Shown one piece after another: positions 40,801 to 46,653 of a stretch of 63,889 nucleotides of DNA (position 1 is the first letter of the stretch; every line of letters begins with the position of its first letter). The DNA comes from Brachionus koreanus (Eukaryota > Rotifera > Eurotatoria > Ploima > Brachionidae): positions 204,545 to 268,433 of the forward strand of contig PJRA01000220.1 in the NCBI GenBank assembly GCA_016987375.1, given 5' to 3'. Below the pieces are notes generated by a model. It was given only the letters and a program-made list of their open reading frames with translations. It was not told the origin of the DNA and made no database searches. The position numbers and the translations under genes are program-made.

Positions 40801-43513
40801 TGGACTATTCTTTTCTTTGTTTAAATTCATTATCACAAACTAACATTAACAAAAATACAAGTTATTCAGAGTTCAGCAGTTAGATCTATTTTGAAGTCCT
40901 TCCATCATCATGCATCACAAATTTTTTAATAAACTTAAATTACCAACAGTTTTGAATTGGCTTTTTGAGTTGAGCGAAAGATATGTCAGAACAGGAATAA
41001 GTCATTATGTTCCATTGATCGTCAGACTGGTAGAAGAATATAAAGAAGGTTTCAAATCAAGATGTATCGAATATTCAAGTTCATTGTGTAATTTCTGCCT
41101 TACAATTACTTCCTTTTTCTTGGAACATCAAATATTTAAACATGTCTAACTTCTAGCTAATTCAGCAAATTAATTCTAAATTTTCTTAATTATTCTTCTT
41201 ATTTTTGCTTTTTAACGCCGCACTAAAACCTCAAAAATTTGGTTTTGATGCCATAAAAAAAAATAATTTTTTCATTTTTCTTCAAAATTAAAACTTAAAT
41301 TTTCGATATTAAGTAGGCTTTGGGGATCATAGATTTTCATTTTTACTATTTCAAGCTTTGAAAATTCCATTTTTTGAGGCACCAGAACCAAGTTTTTGAT
41401 GTTTTAGTGCAGCATTAAAAAACAAATATTTACAATATTTTATTTAAAGTTTTTTTTTTACCTTTTTAACCAGTAGACTAATGTAAAAATATTAATTATC
41501 ATTTAATTTGAATGTTGTTTATTATTTGAATTAGACCAATGACGTTGCCTATGACCCTTTCATCAAAATGTCCCCCGCAAACTAATTTTGACGAAATTAA
41601 GTCTTACATTAAAATTAAATGATAATTAATATTTTTACATTAACAGTTAAGTTACATTCGTATAAAATTTCATAGTCTTTTAATTAGAGGAAAATGTTTT
41701 TTTTTTATTTAATAAAAACGGCCATTACTTTTTGAACACCCGTTATTATTCTATACAGAGTTGTTCAAAAGTCATAAAGTCAAAGTGTTTCATTGCTGAC
41801 CATTTAACACTTTAATTAAGGTTTAATTTCGTACAAGGTTGCTTTATGAAATTTAGTTTTTCATTCAAAAACCTTAAGTATATATAAACAATTAATTTAT
41901 AAAAAACAAACTGATGTAAGTTTAAAAAAAAAAAGTCATTATTAATTACATTTTTTTTAAAGTTGAAATTTTAATTTAAAAATTAAAATTATTTTCATTC
42001 AAAAACCTATTAATATAAATAAAGAATTAATTTTAAGTTATAATAAAGAAAAATACTGGTGTAGTAACAGAATTTTTTTTAAACCTTTTTTAGATATTGA
42101 ATCAGACTTGTGCAAAAGTCAAAAAAAAAAGTCATTTGACTTGACTTTGAAAAGACTTAAAAGTGACTTTTTTCTGAGTCTTCCACAAAGAATTTTAAAT
42201 TTTAAATTAAAATTTCAACTTTAAAAAAATGTAATTAATAATGTTTTTTTTTTTTATAAATTAATTCTTTAAACTGAATTAAACTGAAATTTTATAAAGG
42301 AACCTTCTTCAAAATTAAACCAAAAATTTATACCTATTCAAATAATAACTCAAAAAAGCTTTTCGCAGGTGTTAAATGAAGCAAGTTTTTTTTTTTCAAA
42401 AGGCATTCCTACCGGACCCATTTTAGTATTTGTATTTTAACAGTGCCAGAATTCCAAATAAACACTGAATTGCTACGTGAAAATAAAACAAATTCAGCCC
42501 AAAAGTACAACACAACAAGACACACTTCAAGCTATTAAATTAACACTCAAAAGCCAGAGGGGTTTATCGGCTCTTAAAGATACATCTTTTCTCTGTTTTT
42601 AGTAAAATAAATTTAATCGCTTTTGAAAATTTTTTTTCTTTTTTCAATCAGAAATCTAATGGATATTTAAATAAATAAAATTTTTGATGCAAAGTATGGA
42701 AATTTTTATGAAATAAATATTAAATAGGAAAGTAAACACAAAGGTTCGAAAAAACCCTTCCGGGTTTTAAGTGCTAAATAGAAAAATCTTGTAAATAAAT
42801 TTTCGCGAGGCTCATTAATGTAGATAAATTGCGTTAGAGAAAAAAAATTTTTTGCTAATTTTAAATTACCTAATCAAAGTCTTGAAGCACAGTGTGGACG
42901 ATTCAGAGTTTGAGTCTTCAATACGCTTGAAAAGTGTCTCGCAAATCTTGGGCGTTAGACCCATTTCCTCATTCTAATTTTTAAAAAAAAATAAAAATAA
43001 ATTTCTTCTTTTTAATTTAAATTTTACTTTCTGGTTTCCCATCATGGTAAAAGTCTTGCCAGTTCCGGTTTGCCCATAGCACAATATGCACGTATTGTAG
43101 CCCTCGATGAACGACTTGAGAACGTCCAGACCAATATCATTAAAAATCTAAATAAATTATTTTAAAAAAGTACTGAATAAACAAAAAATTAATTAATATT
43201 TAATTAAATTTGTACAATTTGTTGACTGGCGTAGTCGGGTTGCTGCCGGTCGACAGACAGATAGCAGTGGTCGAAGGCGAACTGTTTGAAACGATCGCGG
43301 TGATCGTGTGACGACTGGCTTCCTTGGAGCTATCAGTTTTAAATTAAGCTAAGTGCGCTAGTTAGTTTAATCGAAGGTTACTTTGGGGTTGAATAGGTTT
43401 ATCTGTGCGTCGTCGACGAGCTCTACTATCATACGGCTGTTCGAGACGAGCTCTCTGCTAGAGAAAGGTCGCACTCGGACCGACACTTGTATGTTTGACG
43501 AAAAAGCAGGCAT
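1335..43513 (-). CDS. KIF16B: Giant kinesin-3 family motor protein, KIF16B/STARD9-like (26 exons)
   Basis: A plus-end-directed microtubule motor by family. My exon model, 5' to 3' on the minus strand: 43382-43513, 43216-43329, 43028-43147, 42870-42973, 36466-36672, 35533-35605, 35415-35482, 35081-35352, 34928-35025, 33954-34058, 29216-29368, 28845-29022, 28657-28794, 28523-28602, 28352-28456, 28193-28296, 24909-25021, 24111-24678, 23430-23602, 21527-21646, 20894-21415, 16598-16877, 15882-16052, 15122-15420, 5007-10989, 1335-1875. All phases agree and the sum is 10821 nt (3606 aa plus stop). The motor has P-loop GQTGTGKT, switch I SSRSH and switch II DLAGSE; an FHA region follows. KIF16B usually ends in a PX domain and STARD9 in a START domain; I recognise neither here. 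The motor-FHA half is secure. The joins across exons 16-24 rest on phase and splice signals only, so a split into two genes or alternative isoforms remains possible. Orthology to KIF16B rather than STARD9 is undecided. Confidence 0.8.
2880..3130 (+). mobile_element. LINE reverse-transcriptase relic ([11 protein letters not shown] type)
   Basis: The plus strand contains [16 protein letters not shown] and [15 protein letters not shown], matching the region after the catalytic domain of CR1/L2-like reverse transcriptases. A closely similar stretch lies at about 49460-49650, so it is a dispersed repeat. Frameshifts make it non-functional. It sits in kinesin intron 25. Confidence 0.65.
3530..4020 (+). 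mobile_element. LINE reverse-transcriptase catalytic-domain relic
   Basis: The plus strand, with several stops, reads [14 protein letters not shown], then [28 protein letters not shown] and SYAHDTKI. These are decayed forms of the usual non-LTR RT motifs: a DxxKAFD-like block, GVPQGS and YADD, here with His in place of the first catalytic Asp. It is an inactive relic in kinesin intron 25. Confidence 0.7.
4025..4285 (-). mobile_element. LINE 3' fragment, YCDD-family copy
   Basis: The minus strand reads [20 protein letters not shown] and then IQPINTDN. This matches the C-terminal end of the LINE at 58128-59045 ([22 protein letters not shown]) and the fragment at 19600-20060 ([13 protein letters not shown]). 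It abuts a plus-strand LINE relic, so two insertions meet here. Confidence 0.6.
4375..4715. repeat. Pair of about 55-bp direct repeats
   Basis: Copies at about 4375-4431 and 4659-4715 share GTGTAAAAATCTGC near their start, then TTTTGTGTGT and GACCAGATTTTTTGTCTG, with only a few differences. The 227 bp between them is plain AT-rich DNA. CAGA and TCTG inside each copy are inverted. Origin unknown; it lies in kinesin intron 25. Confidence 0.75.
5007..10989 (-). CDS. KIF16B: Kinesin exon 25: giant acidic, Ser-rich tail exon
   Basis: An uninterrupted 5983-nt exon, from a TTTAAG acceptor (first codons after the join S-C-K-N-Q-S-R) to a perfect GTAAGT donor. It codes for about 1993 residues, roughly 1433-3426 of the protein. 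The sequence is rich in Ser, Asp, Glu and Asn, with poly-Ser and poly-Asn runs, and is almost certainly disordered for most of its length (inference). A tandem repeat lies in the middle. Near the C-terminal end, roughly residues 3195-3265, a charged heptad-like stretch (from about [15 protein letters not shown] to [13 protein letters not shown]) looks like a coiled coil. LNDSIEDE and LNDSLEDD recur far apart. No known domain was recognised. STARD9 likewise has a very long low-complexity tail, as far as I recall. Confidence 0.85.
7736..8340 (-). repeat. In-frame tandem repeat inside kinesin exon 25
   Basis: Two full units and part of a third. Each begins with [16 protein letters not shown]; these starts are encoded near 8340, 8076 and 7790. 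Spacing is about 264 and 284 nt (88 and 95 codons). Units share [31 protein letters not shown] and [20 protein letters not shown] identity between units is high, so the duplication is recent or kept similar by conversion. Confidence 0.9.
10990..15121. other. Kinesin intron 24 with mariner relic
   Basis: About 4.1 kb of AT-rich intron between exons 24 and 25. Apart from the mariner-type relic at 14370-14890 I see only homopolymer tracts, a short TA run near 13317-13337 and no open frame that looks coding. Confidence 0.6.
14370..14890 (+). mobile_element. Tc1/mariner-like transposase relic
   Basis: The plus strand begins [22 protein letters not shown], a DNA-binding helix-turn-helix style start. 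With frameshifts it continues [17 protein letters not shown] and [24 protein letters not shown], typical of the second HTH of Tc1/mariner transposases. Stops and frameshifts are frequent, and only traces of a DDE domain follow. Confidence 0.55.
15122..25021 (-). CDS. KIF16B: Kinesin exons 17-24: tail region with cysteine clusters
   Basis: Eight exons (24909-25021, 24111-24678, 23430-23602, 21527-21646, 20894-21415, 16598-16877, 15882-16052, 15122-15420), joined by phase-compatible GT-AG introns and coding for roughly residues 684-1432. Exon 18 has [12 protein letters not shown] and [13 protein letters not shown]; exon 20 has [10 protein letters not shown] and DGHQHKQ; exon 21 has [13 protein letters not shown]. 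Exons 22-24 are Ser/Asp/Lys-rich. Two exons would also read through to in-frame stops if the intron were retained (24104 after exon 18, 23395 after exon 19), so shorter isoforms are possible. Exon 24 also has an in-frame upstream ATG ([12 protein letters not shown], near 15470) just after a TGA, which could be an alternative first exon. No known domain was recognised, and no single join is proven without transcripts. Confidence 0.6.
15629..15652. repeat. TA dinucleotide microsatellite
   Basis: A run of alternating T and A of about 24 bases in kinesin intron 23. Confidence 0.85.
18905..19030 (-). mobile_element. LINE 3' end with AAAT tail
   Basis: Read on the minus strand, GTTAGGCTGAAAGGAGGG and a short UTR-like stretch lead into an AAATAAATAAAT tail at about 18908-18925. 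The same arrangement (GTTAGGCT, then AAATAAATAAAT) occurs at about 47675-47765 after a minus-strand reverse-transcriptase relic, which identifies this as the 3' end of that family. Confidence 0.45.
19600..20060 (+). mobile_element. LINE 3' fragment, YCDD-family copy
   Basis: An open frame at 19627-19980 reads [48 protein letters not shown] and GLVDSVKFI. It matches the last third of the LINE at 58320-58940 (LESLRIEKIVQIYQKHKIFF, LTYLRGYNGLYEQKN, MCKQLSNL, GLVDSIKFI). The stretch at about 19985-20045 is repeated almost exactly at about 52545-52605. It is a 5'-truncated insertion in kinesin intron 21. Confidence 0.7.
25022..28192. other. Kinesin intron 16
   Basis: About 3.2 kb. It holds the inverted-repeat element at 26380-26804 and, at about 27030-27300 on the plus strand, a degenerate frame ([20 protein letters not shown]) that looks like a decayed coding fragment of unknown origin. 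The rest is AT-rich with nothing further seen. Confidence 0.5.
26380..26804. mobile_element. Short inverted-repeat element (MITE-like), about 420 bp
   Basis: The left arm (about 26384-26470) and right arm (about 26710-26800) are inverted copies with small differences. Both contain AACAGTTATTGG, AAATTTCACACAC, CGGAGACACACC and TCCGACC (or CCCCGACC) in the same order. The middle is AT-rich and non-coding. No clear target-site duplication was found, so the superfamily is open. Confidence 0.8.
28193..28456 (-). CDS. KIF16B: Kinesin exons 15-16
   Basis: Exon 15 (28352-28456) reads [19 protein letters not shown]; exon 16 (28193-28296) reads [16 protein letters not shown] and ends RFKTK across the splice. 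Both follow the FHA region in phase. The exon 16 donor (AA before GTACTT) is weak; reading through it would meet a TAA a few codons later and end a short motor-FHA isoform. Confidence 0.6.
28523..29368 (-). CDS. KIF16B: Kinesin exons 11-14: linker and FHA domain
   Basis: Exons 29216-29368, 28845-29022, 28657-28794 and 28523-28602 code for roughly residues 432-614. Exon 11 has [19 protein letters not shown], the conserved stretch before the FHA domain in KIF16B-like motors. The FHA domain follows: [54 protein letters not shown] and [14 protein letters not shown]. In this family such FHA domains fold against the motor or partners rather than always binding phosphothreonine. Exon 13 ends with a GC donor (G before GCAAGA); the reading frame requires it, because G plus GC gives the Gly of TQGDVIQVG. 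Confidence 0.92.
30589..30604. repeat. TC dinucleotide run
   Basis: A short run of alternating T and C in kinesin intron 10. Confidence 0.8.
31394..31416. repeat. Copy of a short dispersed repeat (TCTAGGTATTAAGTTTG)
   Basis: The same 23 bases occur at 34117-34139. A third copy at 36147-36335 is interrupted by the hAT-like element. It is probably the edge of a longer repeat family. Confidence 0.7.
32310..33581 (+). CDS. Intronless nested gene, protein of unknown function
   Basis: A single 423-codon open frame lying antisense inside kinesin intron 10. Its base composition is clearly more GC-rich than the surrounding intron, especially at 32450-33050, which argues for a real coding sequence. 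I recognise no domain. A motif is repeated near the N-terminus: [12 protein letters not shown] at residues 31-42 and [12 protein letters not shown] at 86-97. A strongly acidic segment ([14 protein letters not shown] region) follows at about 107-137, then a basic KKKSKNKTK patch and low-complexity Thr/Ser runs. A more ordered-looking C-terminal piece contains [26 protein letters not shown]. It could be a retrogene, since it has no introns beside an intron-rich host, or a taxon-restricted gene. The first ATG was taken; Met29 is an alternative. AATAAA-like sequence lies near 33840. Confidence 0.75.
   Translation: MLVEVLSKQQEQKTTRSESDSTENIYARMERPKSAKYNLERYKKASAHASRFNRAQNYSTDSSEPSAQYADLRYQGSKSAYVGRLRPKSARHNPDRYHRQEAIAQEEVVDADEDELEDLEGLLIGEEDSGSELDSDSVCAEAKKKSKNKTKLLSKRVVNARLTVGPQIPLNNMPNKTSHLNTYTTFRPTAVTTNYSTNHAGLKVVHLHPDKENESLDQTNGSINTTTTTNSSSSSSTSSSKQMQPVLQEHIDNTDKNRFKNSHIEATSRDLLNEWLKNDDDVDINVKNENDDFVVDENLIYSSKYQKNAKTNRFGRGPISGRTTRSDYSSNSSFSHTKTSDSSAFYNREKSTMSDPWAKRNPTLIAQNVLLKHRAELEQISAANRANNTSRTSNTPSILSHTTTTNTNTLNRCLLPDTKYFKK
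33954..43513 (-). CDS. KIF16B: Kinesin exons 1-10: N-terminal motor domain and neck
   Basis: Ten exons code for residues 1-431. The start [21 protein letters not shown] is typical of an N-terminal motor. In order: [142 protein letters not shown] and, in the neck, [16 protein letters not shown]. The P-loop, switch I and switch II residues are all present, so ATPase activity is expected. Oddities: GTGKT instead of the commoner GSGKT; a longer loop before VPYRDS; and Leu where most kinesins have Arg in the TLRYA motif. Exon 8 uses an acceptor right after an A-run, forced by the frame. Confidence 0.95.
34117..34139. repeat. Copy of a short dispersed repeat (TCTAGGTATTAAGTTTG)
   Basis: Identical over 23 bases to 31394-31416. 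Its flanks (AAAAAATCTAGG before, TGTGTATC after) also resemble those at 36141 and 36329, making this the uninterrupted relative of the hAT-like insertion site. Confidence 0.7.
36160..36320. mobile_element. hAT-like MITE with 8-bp target-site duplication
   Basis: The left end CAGACTTGTACAAAAGTC is inverted at the right end (GACTTTTGAACAACTCTG). GTGCTAAG flanks both sides, at 36152-36159 and 36321-36328. An 8-bp duplication and ends starting with CAG are hallmarks of hAT elements. Removing the element restores a copy of the repeat at 34117-34139. The interior is AT-rich with further AAGTC/GACTT symmetry and a 26-N assembly gap. It sits in kinesin intron 5. Confidence 0.85.
36232..36257. other. 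Assembly gap (26 N)
   Basis: A run of N inside the hAT-like element, probably because the palindromic, repetitive interior did not assemble. Confidence 0.99.
37700..38330 (+). mobile_element. LINE reverse-transcriptase relic
   Basis: The plus strand reads [54 protein letters not shown] and [20 protein letters not shown] in shifting frames: the fingers and palm of a non-LTR RT up to the VPQ motif. Near 38175-38290 it reads [10 protein letters not shown] and [19 protein letters not shown], parallel to [19 protein letters not shown] at 40660. Inactive; in kinesin intron 4. Confidence 0.65.
38440..39085 (+). mobile_element. mariner-type transposase relic
   Basis: The plus strand contains LQDWFENLK, then (after a shift) [12 protein letters not shown], the helix-turn-helix end and GD linker of mariner transposases. 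Further on come [12 protein letters not shown] and [10 protein letters not shown], equivalent to the catalytic DNARPH motif with Asp changed to Asn. The C-terminal end reads [19 protein letters not shown]. It is disrupted by stops. A similar end (KAKQMVQEHNGLYFED) is seen near 54150-54215. Confidence 0.65.
39132..39348. mobile_element. Near-perfect hairpin (foldback) element with 9-bp target-site duplication
   Basis: A 217-bp palindrome: arms 39132-39239 and 39241-39348 mirror each other around 39240 with only a few mismatches and a one-base loop. The ends are GGCATTGTGAA and its near-complement TTCACAACGCC. CAATTATTC flanks both sides, at 39123-39131 and 39349-39357. A 9-bp duplication with very long inverted repeats is typical of Mutator-like (MULE) elements, so a MULE-derived foldback MITE is likely (inference). 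It lies in kinesin intron 4, just after the mariner relic. Confidence 0.88.
40620..41155 (+). mobile_element. LINE reverse-transcriptase C-terminal relic
   Basis: Two frames give [40 protein letters not shown] and [16 protein letters not shown] at 40640-40880, then [20 protein letters not shown] and [15 protein letters not shown] at 40910-41150, split by a frameshift. This is the thumb/C-terminal region of a non-LTR RT. The 1-715 relic carries the same VRLVEEYK block. Confidence 0.7.
41208..41423. mobile_element. Short inverted-repeat element (MITE-like), about 216 bp
   Basis: The left arm (41208-41255) contains AACGCCGCACTAAAACCTC; the right arm (41376-41423) is its inverse with a few changes (GTTTTAGTGCAGCATT). 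AAAAATTTGGTTTTGATGCC on the left pairs with GGCACCAGAACCAAGTTTTT on the right. Target duplication not evident. Confidence 0.8.
41479..41642. mobile_element. Short inverted-repeat element (MITE-like), 164 bp
   Basis: Arms of about 36 bp (41479-41514 and 41607-41642) are perfect inverted copies apart from one position. The left end starts TAATGTAAAAATATTAATT. The interior is more GC-balanced and has no open frame. No convincing target duplication. Confidence 0.85.
41756..42322. repeat. Nested inverted repeats with hAT-like ends
   Basis: Outer arms at about 41820-41990 and 42188-42322 are inverted copies (both contain GGTTTAATTT, ATTAATTTATAAAAA and AAAGTTGAAATTTTAATTT). CAGAGTTGTTCAAAAGTC at 41756 and CAGACTTGTGCAAAAGTC at about 42103 are both copies of the hAT-like end seen at 36160-36320, here in the same orientation. 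Several insertions appear stacked; the order was not resolved. Confidence 0.65.
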
Positions 43514-46500
43514 TAGTGACACGCTATGTTCAGAATTAAAATCATATTAATCTTAAACTTTATTGATCAAACAGCTATTAAATTTTCATGTCTAAAAAAT
43601 CGAGACAAATAATTTATTTTAGTTGTCTGTAGAAACAAAATTAAATGTTCCATGAATGACCATTGAAAAATTCAAAGACTATAATGAGGACTTTACTAGC
43701 ATTTTCATGGTCCGATTCTGATATGTGCATGGGTCTTCCGGGTCCGCTTCAATTCCGGACTCGCAATTTTTAATTAAAAAAAAAAAAAGAAAAATTAAAT
43801 ATTTAAGTGAATGTTTTGTCGAGTGACCTCGACTAATTGCAATTTTAAATATTTAACTTTATCAAATTTCTTTATCTTTTTATTCTAATACCGATATCCT
43901 CGCAACGAATAGTCGTAGCAAAACTGGACCATTTGCAAATAAGAGAGAAGCGAAGCCTTGTTGAAATAGAATACGGCCTGGCCGTGTGTAACATGAGATC
44001 GAATTAATTCGATTCTATATAATGCTTAATGTGTGACAAATTGTGTTCATCTAAATGAATTAGCAAAAAAAAAATAGAAAAAACCTAAGTGGACTTTTGG
44101 AATTTTGTTGACTTGAAAATTTTCTATTAATTTTATTGATTTTTTACTTCGATATTTGGCTTTTTCTTAATACAAATTCTTCATCAATTGAGAAAGTTTT
44201 TTTTTTTTTTAAAAGGCAAGAGTTTATTAAAATTTTAATTCAGTAAATAAATAAAGATTTGGCTGAACTAAATCGATAGATGAGAAACAAAACAAAAGAA
44301 AGCCCTTAGAAAATAATTAAAAAAGTTATTAAATTTTTGACGGCACTTTTCAATGACCTCGATTGACTAAACGGATGTAAATAGATTTTACCGCTCTAAT
44401 GATAACACTCTCTCAAGTGCCTCACTTAACTCATTTATTCAATTGTGTTGTTCTATATACAAAAAATATTTATGAAAATAAAAAACACTGTTTCCAGGAT
44501 ACATACAAGACGATTAGACGTTGATAAACAAGTCTTCTTATCTGTGGCCTATCAGATACCGGCTGACCTCACTATCTCTATTATTCAACAAACACTTGTC
44601 ATAATTTAAATTTCAATCTTAATCTTTTTTATTTTTCTATTTAATTAAAACAAAAATTTAATATCAATTTTCAAAAGTGTTTATTTTTAATATTAAGTTC
44701 TAAACTAAAACACACATACATGCACATTCACTTTTAAACATTATTTTCTATTTATTTGTCGGCTTCGACCTATGAGCCATGTCTTCTGAACTAATATTTT
44801 ATTTATTTTAAACAAAAAATTAAAAAATTTGAAAAATATGACTTGAAGAATTAATGCTTTAAGGTAAATTGATTGAGAATAAGTGTTGAAAATAAGATGA
44901 GCAAACATTCAAGATGATGAATTGAGAGTTTGTCAGCCATTGTCACAATTTAAGAAGACATAATCTCAAAATTAAATGAAAGAAGACAAAAAATATAAGA
45001 TGACATAATTTCTTTTTTTACATAGAATATAAAGTACGTGGAATAGACTTGCAAAAATTGCGGTGAACGCATAGAATTTGATAGTTGAATTGGATAGCTG
45101 GTTATTTAAGAATAGGAGCACTATTTTTTGTCTTCAAGCAAACCTGAAACTAGATTCTAATCTAATAAAAATTAATCTAAAAACAATTTAAATTTTATTG
45201 TTGAAACTTGTTGAATTAGTTGTTTTACTGCGTATCCTTGCAAATAGATGCTTTCTCAGTCCCTAAAAAAAATTGTGTCTTTATTGAAGAATTTAAGCAC
45301 TAAGTTGACAGAAAATTTGGTTCAACTGTGATATCTCATATAGATCTAAGATTGGTTTATTAGAAAAATAAAGAAATGAGGCATATCAGAAGTTGATTAA
45401 CTATAAAAATGGCGGTTTCAGGGAAGCACCAATCTGCAAGGCAATACGGAATATTGAGCTTAATTGAAAGGCTAGTTTCGTATTAATAATAAAAGAAAAA
45501 TAAAACAGAAAAAACTATAAATTGTGAATGAAAACTTTTTGTTAAATTCAAATAAAAAAAAATTGATTTGAAAATAAAAAAAAAATAAAATAAATAAATA
45601 GAAATTACGTATTCGATGTTTTGATCTTAAATTACATAATTTTTGATTAATTATAGAGCTCAAAGCGTTTGATCCTAAGTGACCTAAGCACGCTAATCTT
45701 AGCAATTTTGCCATGGATTTAAAGCTTATTTTTTTGTTGTGGAAATAAATAAAAATTTAATTTTTTTTTTTTCAATTCAATTGTTTAGTATTTGCGAATG
45801 CAAATTTTTAAAGGCTTTGTAACAAAAAAAAAATCTCAATCAGTAAGGCGATTTGGTGCCGAATAAAATAAAGAATGACATTTGTGCGCGACTAATCCAT
45901 TTCTATTCAAACAAACTAATTCAAATCACGATCTAAACCGCGATTAGGACAATTGTGAGCGTCATTTACTAGCAAGGATTTGCAACTAAACCGCGGTAAC
46001 TGGTTGGCATTATTCAAAAGATGCAAAATTAATGGTCTGGATTAACGAGGTTAGACTCTAATCAGAGTCAAAAATAAATAAGAGCTCTTTTTATTCAATG
46101 TAGGCCTATTTAGTTTTGTCGGAATCACTTAGCTTTTCAAGTGAATTCTAACAAGCTCGACCTATGAGATTAAGAATTTTTTGTCAATCTAGAGAAGCCT
46201 TTGTCGTGTGAACACATTTTTCTAAGCTAATAAAAACAATTGAACGAATTAAGACATTTATTTGAAATAAAAAAAAAGAAAATGATTCAAAAATGTCGTT
46301 AAAAAAAAATAATAAAATTGTCTAGTAGTTCGTTTTATGTTTTATGTGAAAAAAAGAGTCTTCAAATGTTAATTAGACAAAATATGCAATTTTTTTCTAT
46401 TTGAGATTAAAATAAATTATGATAAATAGATTTGTTTAAAAGTATTCAATTGGTATTAGAAAAAAAATTTACAATTTTTCACTTTAATTGGCTAGATATA

Positions 46501-46653
46501 TTCATAAATAAATTATAAAAAAAAATATTTTATAAATATTTTTTTTAGTGAAAACCGGCCTAGCCTTGTATGGATTTGTACAATTTTAAGTAAAAAAATC
46601 AATTAAAAAAGTTGGACGATTTAAATAGTCCGTCGTTCATGTGGTTGCCTGGC
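43514..46653. other. Intergenic region between the kinesin start and the CUL5 stop
   Basis: About 3.1 kb. Both genes run on the minus strand, so this contains the kinesin promoter and the CUL5 3' end. The 500 bp upstream of the kinesin ATG is less AT-biased (43700-44000), as expected of a 5' region. A small minus-strand frame at 45472-45714 (AKLLRLACLGHLGSNALSS) runs into a TTTA-rich tail and is probably a repeat end. No regulatory site can be named. Confidence 0.45.

Noticed and set aside
42740..42775. Small hairpin AAAACCC-TTCC-GGGTTTT near a GGTTCGA box, considered as a tRNA or RNA gene
   Set aside because: No cloverleaf arms, anticodon loop or terminator could be placed around it.
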